A stretch of 45,990 nucleotides of DNA from Candidatus Cloacimonadota bacterium. Lineage in GTDB: Bacteria > Cloacimonadota > Cloacimonadia > Cloacimonadales > WRIO01. Under the pieces are notes generated by a model. That model worked only from the letters and a program-made list of their open reading frames with translations. It was not told the origin of the DNA and made no database searches. The stretch is taken from contig JAKPKU010000208.1 of assembly GCA_029553545.1 (NCBI GenBank), forward strand, positions 1 to 45,990. The letters are read 5' to 3'. The position numbers and the translations under genes are program-made. Positions within the stretch are counted from its first letter, which is position 1. The number at the start of each line of letters is the position of its first letter. This document shows, piece after piece, positions 1 through 8,892 of the stretch.

Positions 1-140
1 GTCTATTTCTGAATCGATAAAGCTACCTGACATTGAACACCTCTTTTATTCTTTAATTAATGCCATTATATGATACCCTATATTATTGTCAAGTAATATT
101 TTAACTATATTTTTTGTCTGCTTTCTAATTCAAAGCTCTC
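1..140 (+). repeat. Block D repeat, left-edge copy
   Basis: Positions 1-140 match 40327-40440 closely. Both carry CTGAATCGATAAAGCTACCT near the start, then GAACACCTCTTTTATT, and both end in TCTAATTCAAAGCTCTC. The left-edge copy has about 25 extra bases in the middle. At 40327 this block directly follows the right end of a larger dispersed element (39995-40320), so position 1 probably lies just inside another copy whose main body is outside the window. The motif AATCAACACTCTC at 152-164 resembles the right end of that element. No coding sequence is apparent in 1-177. Confidence 0.75.
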
Positions 141-177
141 GATTTTGCAATAATCAACACTCTCTCTTTTTGTTTAT

Positions 178-218
178 AATAAAAAAAGCTCAGCCCATAA
201 AAACTGGGGCTGAGCTTT
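178..218 (-). terminator. Rho-independent terminator of metK
   Basis: A perfect 12-bp stem (185-196 with 207-218, AAAGCTCAGCCC and its complement) has a 10-nt loop. On the minus strand it is followed by a run of seven U. It lies 18 nt after the metK stop and ends the long minus-strand operon. Confidence 0.93.
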
Positions 219-235
219 ATGTTTATAAAAAACGT

Positions 236-1417
236 CTATTTTTTGATCAACCTGCGTATATCTTCAACCATATCAGTCTTTTCCCAAGTAAATTCTTCCA
301 GTTCTCTACCAAAGTGACCATAAGCGGCAGTCAGCTTATAGATTGGGCGGCGTAGTTTCAAGTGATTGATAATTCCTTCTGGAGTAAGGTTAAAGAGTTT
401 TCTAATGACGCTAACTATCTCGGCGTCTGAGTATTTGCTGGTGCCGAAGGTATTTACCAATAGAGAGACAGGTTCAGCCATACCTATTGCATAAGCCAAC
501 TGCACTTCAATTTCATGTGCCACGTCTGCTGCAACGAGGTTTTTGGCAATATAACGTGCCATATAAGCTGCACTTCTATCAACTTTAGAGGGATCTTTAC
601 CAGAGAAGGCGCCACCACCATGTCTGCCCATTCCGCCATAAGTATCGACGATAATCTTTCTACCTGTGAGTCCTGCATCGGCTTGTGGTCCACCAATGAC
701 GAAGCGCCCAGTTGGGTTTACATATATTTTTGTATTTTCATCAAGCATATTTTCAGGAACAACATGTTCAACAACATGTTTTCTGATATCATTTTGCAAT
801 TGTTCACGTGTTACATCTGGATTATGTTGGGCGGAGACGACGATAGTATCTACACGTACAGGCATATTATTATCATCATATTCTACAGTTACTTGTGTTT
901 TGCCATCAGGTCTCAAGTATGCGAGAATAGGCTTTGTATTTTCATCACCTTTTCTAACAAAAGCCAGTCTCTGTGCCAGCTTATGTGCCAAAGCGACAGG
1001 TAATGGCATAAGCTCAGGCGTCTCTCTCACAGCATAGCCAAACATCATTCCTTGATCGCCAGCACCCATTGCACGATTCTCAGCCACATCCACGCCCAAA
1101 GCGATATCAGGCGATTGTCTATCGATCGTTGTTAATACAGCGCATGTTTTATAATCTATTCCATAATCAGCTTCAGTATAGCCAATTTCTTTTATAGTAT
1201 TTCTAACTATTTCAGAAATGTCGGCATAGCAAGTGGTTGTAATTTCACCACCTACAAGCACTAATCCTGTAGTAATAAATGTTTCGCAAGCCACTCTTGC
1301 ATCAGGATCGCAATCAAAAATTGCATCTAATATAGCATCAGAAATCTGGTCAGCAACTTTGTCTGGATGACCTTCTGTAACGGATTCTGATGTAAAAACA
1401 TGTTGTTCTTTTACCAT
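236..1417 (-). CDS. metK: S-adenosylmethionine synthetase
   Basis: Makes S-adenosylmethionine from methionine and ATP in the cytosol. The 393-residue product has the normal family length. It shows the N-terminal GHPDK motif (residues 16-20), the ATP-site motif GAGDQG (118-123) and the glycine-rich segment [12 protein letters not shown] in the C-terminal half. The start at 1417 is chosen because GGAGG lies 7 nt upstream; the ATG four codons earlier (1429) lies before that ribosome site. It is the last gene of the operon, 19 nt after the bifunctional isomerase gene, and is followed by a strong terminator. No SAM riboswitch is visible upstream; the gap is too small to hold one. Confidence 0.97.
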   Translation of the reverse strand: MVKEQHVFTSESVTEGHPDKVADQISDAILDAIFDCDPDARVACETFITTGLVLVGGEITTTCYADISEIVRNTIKEIGYTEADYGIDYKTCAVLTTIDRQSPDIALGVDVAENRAMGAGDQGMMFGYAVRETPELMPLPVALAHKLAQRLAFVRKGDENTKPILAYLRPDGKTQVTVEYDDNNMPVRVDTIVVSAQHNPDVTREQLQNDIRKHVVEHVVPENMLDENTKIYVNPTGRFVIGGPQADAGLTGRKIIVDTYGGMGRHGGGAFSGKDPSKVDRSAAYMARYIAKNLVAADVAHEIEVQLAYAIGMAEPVSLLVNTFGTSKYSDAEIVSVIRKLFNLTPEGIINHLKLRRPIYKLTAAYGHFGRELEEFTWEKTDMVEDIRRLIKK

Positions 1418-1436
1418 GTTTACCTCCAATTTATCT

Positions 1437-2480
1437 TCATATATTTTCTTTCAAAAAATCAATAAACTTAATTGATGTCGGATTTGTATCATTAATTATT
1501 GCCAAATAATAGCTTATCATATCGCCGAGATAGATAAGTGAAAAAAGACGCACCATTGAATTATCGCCATCTGCAAAAAACTCAAGATACTCAATACCCT
1601 GTTTAGTCAAGAGCTTCTTAAACGCTGTCAGCCGTTTTTCATAGACTTCGTCTTCCGAGAAAAACTTCAATATAATAGGCATAAAATGCTGATTAAGCTT
1701 TGTATTTTCCCAAGCTTCAATCTCATTGTGATTCATTTCTGGAAAGGTGTGATAAAATGCTGGATACTTTGCATTCTCATTAATTTGACATTTCCAACGA
1801 TAAGCCACAGGAGCAAGCATTGGATTAGCCGCATAAATCAAGGGGATCTTTCCATTAATAGTTACTGCTGAGCTCTTGGCAAAGTTCAGCATAGTAGGTA
1901 TCTTATCGGTAAGGGCTCCTGCCTTTGTCATCAGTGAGGAGATCACACTTTTCACATTATTTGATTGATCTTCAACAATCCCTTGAATCTCCAATACTTT
2001 AATTATTGAAAAAAACAAATACGCTATTGCTGCGCGTGGTGGGAATCCCGGTCTAAGCTCAATTAATGGATAATTACTACTCAAGCATGCCTTGACCAAG
2101 CCCCCTGTTGTAATACCCCAAACCTTTGCCTTTGCCTCAACAGCTTTATTGAGGCAGGAGATAGTCTCTTCAGTATTGCCCGAATAAGAGCAAGCAATAA
2201 AAAGCGTATCTTCATCGCAACCTGATAATGAGTAGTCCTTTACGACTCTAATGTCAATATGTTTACCATACAGTGCTTGGATTATATCTCCAGCAATTGC
2301 TGAGCCACCCATGCCTGCAATAATAATTTTATTTACCGCACTTTTACAAGCTTTATCAATATTAGTAATTTTTGGTTCAAAATACGTCTGCCAAGCCTGC
2401 TCTGGCATATGAATAATCATATGCCCCATGCCTTCTTTATCAAGCTGTGCAATTGCATTAAGATCATCTAAATCTATCAT
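1437..2480 (-). CDS. Bifunctional phosphoglucose/phosphomannose isomerase
   Basis: A SIS-domain isomerase of 347 residues, of the type first described in archaea, which interconverts glucose-6-P or mannose-6-P with fructose-6-P. Residues 56-65 ([10 protein letters not shown]) and 98-106 (SYSGNTEET) are the two sugar-phosphate loops. The C-terminal part carries the HNEIEAWE motif of this family. Its ATG overlaps the pgi stop by 4 nt (ATGA), so the two are translationally coupled. Having this protein next to a classical pgi looks redundant. The phosphomannose activity may be the useful one here, feeding GDP-mannose or glycan synthesis, but that is inference. Confidence 0.9.
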   Translation of the reverse strand: MIDLDDLNAIAQLDKEGMGHMIIHMPEQAWQTYFEPKITNIDKACKSAVNKIIIAGMGGSAIAGDIIQALYGKHIDIRVVKDYSLSGCDEDTLFIACSYSGNTEETISCLNKAVEAKAKVWGITTGGLVKACLSSNYPLIELRPGFPPRAAIAYLFFSIIKVLEIQGIVEDQSNNVKSVISSLMTKAGALTDKIPTMLNFAKSSAVTINGKIPLIYAANPMLAPVAYRWKCQINENAKYPAFYHTFPEMNHNEIEAWENTKLNQHFMPIILKFFSEDEVYEKRLTAFKKLLTKQGIEYLEFFADGDNSMVRLFSLIYLGDMISYYLAIINDTNPTSIKFIDFLKENI

Positions 2481-3844
2481 ATTATTCGCCCATTTCTATT
2501 TTTTTCTTTGCTATATTTATTAATATCATCTGCTTCTTTTTCAAAGCCTTTCTTGCCCATCAGCGCATATGTAGCAATTTTGCCTGCTTCTACGCCAGGT
2601 TGATCGAGAGGGTTAATTTGCAAGAAATACCCTGCGATCACTGTTTGCATCTCATACAAGAAAATAAATTCACCGATATTTTCTTCCGTTATCTCAGGGA
2701 AAATGATATTACAATTTGCTCGTCCAGCATCTGTCAAAGCGATTTCTGTAGCCAATCTTTCTGCCAAGAGCAGTTCACTAATATTCTTATCTGCCAGATA
2801 ATTAACTTCATCAAGCAAAGGGAAGAGATTAGGTATCTGATAGTCAAAATCAAACTTTTCAACGGTAATAAAGCTGATCACTTTATCATTAGGACCTTCG
2901 GCATAGAGTTGTATTTGAGAATGCTGGTCTGTCGTTCCTAAAGCCTTTACTGGCGTCTGCCCCACCTCAATTTTCTTCCCATTAATGTTGTATCTTTTAC
3001 CCAAACTCTCTGCCCATAGTTGGCGATACCAATCTGCAAAATCATAGAGTGCATTAACATATGGCATCATCACTGAGATATTTTTCCCTTTTTTCATATA
3101 GAGATAATGAATCATTGCATTGAGATAAGCAGGGTTTTCCCAAATACTTTGCTTGGTGCATTTTTCTCTCATATTCTTTGCACCCTGTAATAGCGCATCA
3201 ATATCGACACCAATAAATGCTGAGGAGACCAAGCCCACATCGGTCAATACAGAAAAACGTCCGCCGACACTATCTGGCACGACAAAGGCTTTGTATCCAT
3301 CTTCATTGATTAGTTGTCTCAGAAAGCCCTTCTCCTTGTCTGTAGTGACAATAATCTGCTTTTTATAGCTATCGGGGCATTTTTTCTTTAGAATATCCAA
3401 GATGATTAAAAAAGTCGACATCGTCTCAGCTGTTGTTCCCGACTTAGTAATGACATTAAAGAGTGTTCTCTTCAGATCAATCTGACTCAAAATATCCTCT
3501 ATCATCAATGGATCGACATTATCCATCACATGCAGTCTTTTATTGAGTTTTTTCACGGTTTTTAATGCGCTATAAATGGCTTTATTGCCCAATGCTGAGC
3601 CTCCTATACCCAATACTACCATATCGTCATAATCGTCTCTAATTGAGTTGATATAGCTGGTAATATGCCCAATTTGATAATCGGGTAAATCATAAAAACC
3701 TAAGATATTTTGTGCATGTTCTTTTTTAAATCTCTCTCTTGCCAGATCGCAAAGATAAGAGTTATTTTCTATCTCAGCAGTAGTAATGCCATCAGCAATT
3801 TTGTTACTGTGCAAGAGGTTTGCATAGTCAAATCTTATACTCAT
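2477..3844 (-). CDS. pgi: Glucose-6-phosphate isomerase
   Basis: Classical phosphoglucose isomerase of glycolysis and gluconeogenesis. At 455 residues it belongs to the shorter, Bacillus-like class rather than the roughly 550-residue enterobacterial form. Visible motifs are GIGGSALGNKA near residue 80, TKSGTTAETMST in the sugar-phosphate loop and VGGRFSVLTDVGL, the family signature. AAGGAG precedes the start. It overlaps ptsI by 4 nt upstream and the bifunctional isomerase by 4 nt downstream, so it lies inside the PTS-protein operon. Confidence 0.95.
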   Translation of the reverse strand: MSIRFDYANLLHSNKIADGITTAEIENNSYLCDLARERFKKEHAQNILGFYDLPDYQIGHITSYINSIRDDYDDMVVLGIGGSALGNKAIYSALKTVKKLNKRLHVMDNVDPLMIEDILSQIDLKRTLFNVITKSGTTAETMSTFLIILDILKKKCPDSYKKQIIVTTDKEKGFLRQLINEDGYKAFVVPDSVGGRFSVLTDVGLVSSAFIGVDIDALLQGAKNMREKCTKQSIWENPAYLNAMIHYLYMKKGKNISVMMPYVNALYDFADWYRQLWAESLGKRYNINGKKIEVGQTPVKALGTTDQHSQIQLYAEGPNDKVISFITVEKFDFDYQIPNLFPLLDEVNYLADKNISELLLAERLATEIALTDAGRANCNIIFPEITEENIGEFIFLYEMQTVIAGYFLQINPLDQPGVEAGKIATYALMGKKGFEKEADDINKYSKEKNRNGRII

Positions 3845-5562
3845 ACCTTCTCCTTTTTCTCAATTATTTCCGTATTCATCTTGTCTATAGCTTCCTTCAT
3901 TTTGCCAGAGTCTCCGATATTAGTCAGAATGTCAGGGTAATCGACCAACTTTTGATAATTGATAGAGCTAATAAATCTTCTTGTTTTTAAAAGGCTGTGA
4001 GTGCTTACACTCAATTCTTGCACGCCAAACTTTAAGAGTAATCCTATAAAGCTCTCATTTGCAGCCAATTCTCCACATACAGCAATCATTATATTATTAC
4101 TTTTAGCTGCCTCAGCAGTCATCTTAATCAGTTTTAAAAATGCAGGGTGATAGGAATTATAAAGCCCTGCAATAGTTTCATTATTTCTATCAACAGCCAC
4201 AGTATACTGTAGCAAATCATTTGTCCCGATACTAAAGAAGTCTGATTCTTTTGCCAATTGATCGGCTATCAATGCTGCAGAAGGTATTTCGATCATTGTG
4301 CCAATTCTTATCTCTTGTTTATATTGTAATTCAGCTGCGCACTCCAGCACATAATCTTTAGCTTTACGAAATTCTTCGACAGAAGATACCAAAGGAAACA
4401 TAATCTGTAGATTGCCAAATTCAGCAGCACGCAGTATAGCCCTTATTTGTGTTTTAAAGATCTCAGGATATGTTAAAGAAAAGCGGATGCCACGACAGCC
4501 CAAGTACGGATTTATCTCTTGCAAATGTGGATACCACTTTGCCATTTTATCACCGCCAACATCGATAGTACGCACGATGACAGGCTTTTCTTTTGCTTGT
4601 TCTGACACAGCTTTATAAAACTCAAATAGTTCGTTTTCGGTGGGCAAGCTATCTCTGTCCATATAGAGAAATTCTGTTCTAAACAAGCCTATGCCATCAG
4701 CATTGTTTTGATTAACTATTTCCATTTCTTCGGGCATTTCAATATTTGCCATCAATTGTATCACTTTTCCATCAGCTGTGACAGTTGGTAGAGAAGAGAT
4801 ACTCTTTAGATTAGCCATTTCTTCGTTTTCTTTTGCCTTTTGCTCGTGATATTTATTTAAAAGTTTTTCATCAGGATTGACAAATACGATCCCTTGCTCA
4901 GCATCGAGAATCAAGTCATCACCATCTTTAATTTTTTGATTAAATTGTATTCCTGTAACGACAGGCAGGCTCATACCACGTGCCAAAATCACGGCATGCG
5001 ATGTTTTATTACCCTTGACAAGCACTAATCCCTGTACCTTTTTCTTGATAAGCTCCGCAATCATCGAGGGCGGGCAATCTCTCATCAAGACGATACTATC
5101 TTGATTCATTTCATCAATTATCAGGGAGCTTTTATTTTGCAAATGATTAATCAGTCGTTCATAAATATCTTGATAATCGCCAGCTCTTTCTGCATAAAAG
5201 ACATTTTTCATCTCTTTAAAAAAGCTAATTGTCTTATCAAAATAGATTTTTAAAGCATATTCCAAATTATGCAATTCTCTGGCGATCAAATCAAAGACGC
5301 CCTTTTGAATCTCTGGATCTGCGAGTATCATCTTATGTGCTTCAAAAATCTCTCTCTCTTCTTTTGCCTTGATAAACTGATCTAAGTGCTCATCAATATT
5401 CTTACTAATTGCCTCTATTGCAGAGATATATCGCCCTTGTTCTTTTTCTATTTCAGCTTGATCAATATGTCTCTTTTCTATTTCGATAGACTTATCTGAA
5501 ATAATAATTGCTTGACCTATACCGATCCCAGAAGAAACAGCGATACCCACAAGAGTTTGCAT
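3841..5562 (-). CDS. ptsI: PTS enzyme I (PEP-protein phosphotransferase)
   Basis: First kinase of the phosphotransferase relay: it takes phosphate from PEP and passes it to His15 of HPr. The 573-residue length is typical. The phosphorylated histidine is His189 in GNKTSHAVILARG, the same number as in E. coli EI. The C-terminal PEP-binding barrel has IGLFRTEFLYMDRD and the catalytic-cysteine motif CGELAA. The gene starts 2 nt after ptsH. No sugar-specific EII gene lies in the window, so the relay may be regulatory or may serve a permease encoded elsewhere. Confidence 0.95.
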   Translation of the reverse strand: MQTLVGIAVSSGIGIGQAIIISDKSIEIEKRHIDQAEIEKEQGRYISAIEAISKNIDEHLDQFIKAKEEREIFEAHKMILADPEIQKGVFDLIARELHNLEYALKIYFDKTISFFKEMKNVFYAERAGDYQDIYERLINHLQNKSSLIIDEMNQDSIVLMRDCPPSMIAELIKKKVQGLVLVKGNKTSHAVILARGMSLPVVTGIQFNQKIKDGDDLILDAEQGIVFVNPDEKLLNKYHEQKAKENEEMANLKSISSLPTVTADGKVIQLMANIEMPEEMEIVNQNNADGIGLFRTEFLYMDRDSLPTENELFEFYKAVSEQAKEKPVIVRTIDVGGDKMAKWYPHLQEINPYLGCRGIRFSLTYPEIFKTQIRAILRAAEFGNLQIMFPLVSSVEEFRKAKDYVLECAAELQYKQEIRIGTMIEIPSAALIADQLAKESDFFSIGTNDLLQYTVAVDRNNETIAGLYNSYHPAFLKLIKMTAEAAKSNNIMIAVCGELAANESFIGLLLKFGVQELSVSTHSLLKTRRFISSINYQKLVDYPDILTNIGDSGKMKEAIDKMNTEIIEKKEKV

Positions 5563-5564
5563 AC

Positions 5565-5828
5565 TTATTCACCAAACCTTTCTGCAAATAGTTTTTCTAC
5601 TTCTTTCAGTAAATATTCTTCATCTACCCCATCAATAATGAGCTCTATTTCAGACATGCATTCAGCTGCAAGCATCATAACACCCATAATACTTTTGCCA
5701 TTAATGGTCATATCATCTTTTCTAATATAAAAATCTGATCGAAATTGATTTGCCAACTTTACTAATAATGAAGATGGTCGTGCATGTAAGCCGAGAGGGT
5801 TTTGCACAATAATTTTTTTCTTAATCAT
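5565..5828 (-). CDS. ptsH: Phosphocarrier protein HPr
   Basis: Small phosphocarrier of 87 residues. His15 (GLHARPSS, residues 13-20) is the EI phosphorylation site. Ser46 (NGKSIMGVMML) is the regulatory site phosphorylated by HPr kinase. Both are present, which separates it from NPr-like paralogues that often lack the serine signature. It sits between hprK and ptsI, so kinase, target and donor are made together. Confidence 0.95.
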   Translation of the reverse strand: MIKKKIIVQNPLGLHARPSSLLVKLANQFRSDFYIRKDDMTINGKSIMGVMMLAAECMSEIELIIDGVDEEYLLKEVEKLFAERFGE

Positions 5829-5837
5829 AAATCACCT

Positions 5838-6800
5838 TTAATTATTTTGTGTATTAATCGTTCTTTGACGTGTTTTTTGTTGCATTTCTTCTGCAAGTTT
5901 TCTTTGCATTGCCTCTGCGCCATCATAGCCATAAGTCTTCAAGATATGGTTCATTGCGATAACTTCGATTATCACAGAAACGTTTTTACCTGGAGATACT
6001 GGCAAATAAATACATGGTATTTCCATACCCAAGTGCTCTGTATGCTGATTGGTTAGCCCTATTCGCTCATAATCCATGTTCTCACGCCACGGCATCAACT
6101 CAACTTGAATATCCACACGGCTCTCTTTTCTAATTGCTTCAATACCGAACATGCGCTCCACATCGATAATGCCCACGCCCCTTATTTCCATAAAGTGCCC
6201 AATATCTTTAGTCGAAAAGCCAAAGAGTTTGTCATCTTGTTGTTTCAAACGAACCACATCATCAGTGATGAGTCTGTGTTTTCTTTCGATTAATTCAAGT
6301 GCGCATTCACTTTTCCCAATTCCACTACGCCCTGTCAACAATACGCCAACGCCAAAGACTTCGACCAAAGTTCCATGCACAGACTGATCTGGTGAAAAAT
6401 AATCACGTAGAAAGCGGCTTAGTCCCCAATATAATTTTTCAGTTGAAAGTCTACTGACAATGATTGGTATACTTTTTTCATTAGCAATAAAGTCCATTTG
6501 GCTTGGTACAGACAAGCCTTTGGAAACCACAAAGCAGGGAATATTCATGGTCATCATTTCTTCCAGTCTATCATACAAGACGTCTTCTGGCAGAGATTGC
6601 AAATAGCTGATTTCTGTTTCGCCCAATAATTGTATTCTCTGATTCGGGAATCTATCAAAAAAGCCTGACAAAGCCAGTCCTGGCCTATGAATATGTGGCT
6701 CGACTATCTTTTTATCTGTAGATAGTGAGTCGGTAATAATTGACAAGACAAACCGTTGTTTACACAAGTCAAAAAAATCATTAATACTCAATTCTTTCAT
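5838..6800 (-). CDS. hprK: HPr kinase/phosphorylase
   Basis: Adds or removes phosphate on HPr Ser46. The 320-residue protein has an N-terminal DRTGG-like domain and a C-terminal kinase with P-loop GRSGIGKS (157-164). A histidine precedes it at the usual catalytic position (142), and the family signature MEIRGVGIIDV follows. A good ribosome site (GAGGAGG) lies 9 nt before the ATG. In Firmicutes this enzyme drives catabolite repression through CcpA. In Gram-negative bacteria with incomplete PTS it lies near rpoN, as here, and has other regulatory roles. No ccpA-like gene is seen. Confidence 0.95.
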   Translation of the reverse strand: MKELSINDFFDLCKQRFVLSIITDSLSTDKKIVEPHIHRPGLALSGFFDRFPNQRIQLLGETEISYLQSLPEDVLYDRLEEMMTMNIPCFVVSKGLSVPSQMDFIANEKSIPIIVSRLSTEKLYWGLSRFLRDYFSPDQSVHGTLVEVFGVGVLLTGRSGIGKSECALELIERKHRLITDDVVRLKQQDDKLFGFSTKDIGHFMEIRGVGIIDVERMFGIEAIRKESRVDIQVELMPWRENMDYERIGLTNQHTEHLGMEIPCIYLPVSPGKNVSVIIEVIAMNHILKTYGYDGAEAMQRKLAEEMQQKTRQRTINTQNN

Positions 6801-6819
6801 AAACTACCAACCTCCTCAT

Positions 6820-6890
6820 TTTAGAGAAACAGGGCAACTAAAAACAAGCTGCCCTATCATTTAATTAATTAGTAAGCGAGACTTACTGTT
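6820..6890 (-). terminator. Two hairpins between hpf and hprK
   Basis: In the 96-nt gap two hairpins can form on the minus strand: AGTAAG/CTTACT just after the hpf stop, then GGGCAGC/GTTGCCC (7 bp with one GU). Neither is followed by a strong U run, so partial termination or mRNA processing is likelier than a full stop. This is the only real gap in the run from rpoN to metK apart from the lpdA-hpf gap. Confidence 0.4.
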
Positions 6891-6896
6891 GATCTT

Positions 6897-7430
6897 TTAT
6901 GGCTCAATAAGATTATAGTGATCGTTATTCTTTTTCACTAATACGTTGATTTTATCACTTTCCACATTTCTAAAAATGAAATATTCTTCATCAAGTTCTG
7001 CAAACTTATCCATAGCTTCATTGACAGATAGTATTTCTGCAATAATTCTCTTTGTTCTCACTACCTTTTTAGCTTTGGCGTCTTGATTGCTCTCATAAAG
7101 GTTTGCATAAGCAAAATCAGTATCTTTCTTAAGACTGCGTTTTTGATGATCGGTGACTTTGTCTTTGAGCTTTTTCACCTGTGCTTCCATGTTTTCAACT
7201 GCTTCGTCAATTGCAAGATACATGTCCATTTGTGTTGCCTGGCTTTGTAAATTAAATCGTGATGCATGCAAAGACATATCAACAATGTTTCTGCTATTTT
7301 CAAGTGTGAGAGTCATATGAACATTGATGATTTGATCAAAATAGCGAGTTAGTTTTTCACAAGCATCTTCAACATAAGTTCGAATTGCCTTGGTTAATTC
7401 AAAATGGCGAGCTGTAATTGTAATCTGCAT
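6897..7430 (-). CDS. hpf: Ribosome hibernation promoting factor, long form
   Basis: The 177-residue protein has the N-terminal S30AE/YfiA fold (MQITITARHFELT...) and a separate C-terminal domain ending NVLVKKNNDHYNLIEP. That tail is typical of long HPF, which dimerises ribosomes into 100S particles by itself. The start is placed at 7430 because AAAGGGG precedes that ATG; the longer frame from 7463 adds residues unlike the family. Hpf next to rpoN is a very common arrangement. A short perfect hairpin (7452-7471) lies upstream of the ribosome site. Confidence 0.94.
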   Translation of the reverse strand: MQITITARHFELTKAIRTYVEDACEKLTRYFDQIINVHMTLTLENSRNIVDMSLHASRFNLQSQATQMDMYLAIDEAVENMEAQVKKLKDKVTDHQKRSLKKDTDFAYANLYESNQDAKAKKVVRTKRIIAEILSVNEAMDKFAELDEEYFIFRNVESDKINVLVKKNNDHYNLIEP

Positions 7431-7491
7431 ATTGTACCCCTTTCTTTTTAAGGATATCAACAATGATATCCAGTCTTATTAATAATATAAT

Positions 7492-8892
7492 TTAAACTAT
7501 ATGAATTGCAAATTTATGTAAGTCTTCTATAGATTCCATCACACATTCGGATAATGTTGGATGAGCAAAAACTACCTTCTCAATGCTCTCTGCGCTTGAT
7601 TTGGTATTAATAATAAAAGATGCCTGTGCAATTATCTCTGTGGCTGCTGGACCGATAATATGCATGCCAACAATGGTGCCGCTCTCTTTGTCGGCAATAG
7701 TCTTTACAAAACCAAAATTATTGCCCATGCCAAGCGATTTACCATTTGCTGCATATGGAAATTTACCGATCAAGATCTCTCCATATTGCTCTTGTGCCTG
7801 TTTTTCTGTTAAACCACACGAAGCAAGCTCTGGATTAGTAAAAACGCAACGAGGTATATTATGATAAATCAATTCTTCTTGAGCCACCTTTTCTCCATTC
7901 AGCTCACCATTAATCAATTCTGCTACGCGTAAACCTTGTTTACTTGCTGTATGTGCAAGCTGCATTTTCCCTGTAATATCGCCTATAGAGAAGACATTAT
8001 GCTCATTGGTGCGGCATTGTTCATCAATAACAATAAAGCCTCTTTCTCTGCCAACTTCAAAGCCTTCCAGAGTGATATCGCAAACGGGCTGACGTCCTAC
8101 TGCCACCAAGACTTTTTCTGCTTCGGTAGACTTACCATTAGCTAAGCTAAGCATCACTTTTCCATCAGCAATTTCTGCTTTTTCTACGCCTACTCTTAAG
8201 TTGATTTTGATACCGAGTTTTTTCAAGCCCAATGCTAATCTTCTTGAAATTTCTGTATCTTCTGTGGCAATCAGTTCAGGTAAAAACTCAATTATCTCCA
8301 CCTTTGTGCCAAATTGTGCAAATATCGAAGCAAATTCACAGCCGATCACGCCACCACCGATGATAGCGAGACTCTCAGGCATCTGCTCAATATTCAAAAT
8401 ATCATTTGATGATAAGATATGTTTACCGTCAAATGGCATAAAAGGCAATTCTTTGGGTATTGATCCTGTTGCCAAAACTATATAATCGACACTACATTGT
8501 GCCTCATTATCTGCAAAAATAGTGTATTTACCATCGTGTTTAACTATCTTTTCTACCTTTTTATTTATCATAGGTATATTTCTTTTCTTAAAAATATACT
8601 CAATGCCAGACACGAGCTTTTCAACTACTTCTGCCTTGCGTTGATATACTTTTGAAAAATCAAGTTTTGGTGCATCAACTTCGATGCCAAACTCTGCAGA
8701 CTGCTTTATTTCTGCAAATAAATCAGCAGATTTGACTAAGGCTTTTGTGGGTATGCAGCCCCAATTCAAGCACACGCCGCCAAGTCTTTCTTTTTCAAAG
8801 CAAACTGTGCTAATATTATATTGGCTAAGGCGTATAGCTGTTTCATAACCGCCAGGACCGCCTCCAATTACTGCAACTTGATAATGTTCCAT
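7492..8892 (-). CDS. lpdA: Dihydrolipoyl dehydrogenase (E3)
   Basis: FAD-dependent pyridine nucleotide-disulfide oxidoreductase of 466 residues, which reoxidises lipoyl groups of 2-oxoacid dehydrogenase or glycine cleavage complexes. GGGPGG (10-15) binds FAD, and the redox-active disulfide is Cys41/Cys46 in GGVCLNWGCIPTK. A second dinucleotide motif (GGGVIGCE) and the C-terminal HPTLSE histidine motif are present. Its start overlaps the rpoN stop by one base. Its partner complexes are not in the window, although an unlinked gcvT-like gene is. Confidence 0.94.
   Translation of the reverse strand: MEHYQVAVIGGGPGGYETAIRLSQYNISTVCFEKERLGGVCLNWGCIPTKALVKSADLFAEIKQSAEFGIEVDAPKLDFSKVYQRKAEVVEKLVSGIEYIFKKRNIPMINKKVEKIVKHDGKYTIFADNEAQCSVDYIVLATGSIPKELPFMPFDGKHILSSNDILNIEQMPESLAIIGGGVIGCEFASIFAQFGTKVEIIEFLPELIATEDTEISRRLALGLKKLGIKINLRVGVEKAEIADGKVMLSLANGKSTEAEKVLVAVGRQPVCDITLEGFEVGRERGFIVIDEQCRTNEHNVFSIGDITGKMQLAHTASKQGLRVAELINGELNGEKVAQEELIYHNIPRCVFTNPELASCGLTEKQAQEQYGEILIGKFPYAANGKSLGMGNNFGFVKTIADKESGTIVGMHIIGPAATEIIAQASFIINTKSSAESIEKVVFAHPTLSECVMESIEDLHKFAIHIV

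Noticed and set aside
86-355. Plus-strand frame of 89 codons at the left edge
   Set aside because: Runs through the metK terminator and into metK antisense; no ribosome site.
515-1003. Long plus-strand open frame opposite metK
   Set aside because: Shadow of metK: composition rich in Cys/Ile/Phe, no ribosome site, no domain.
1418-1436. SAM riboswitch before metK
   Set aside because: Only 19 nt separate metK from the upstream gene in an operon; no room or motif.
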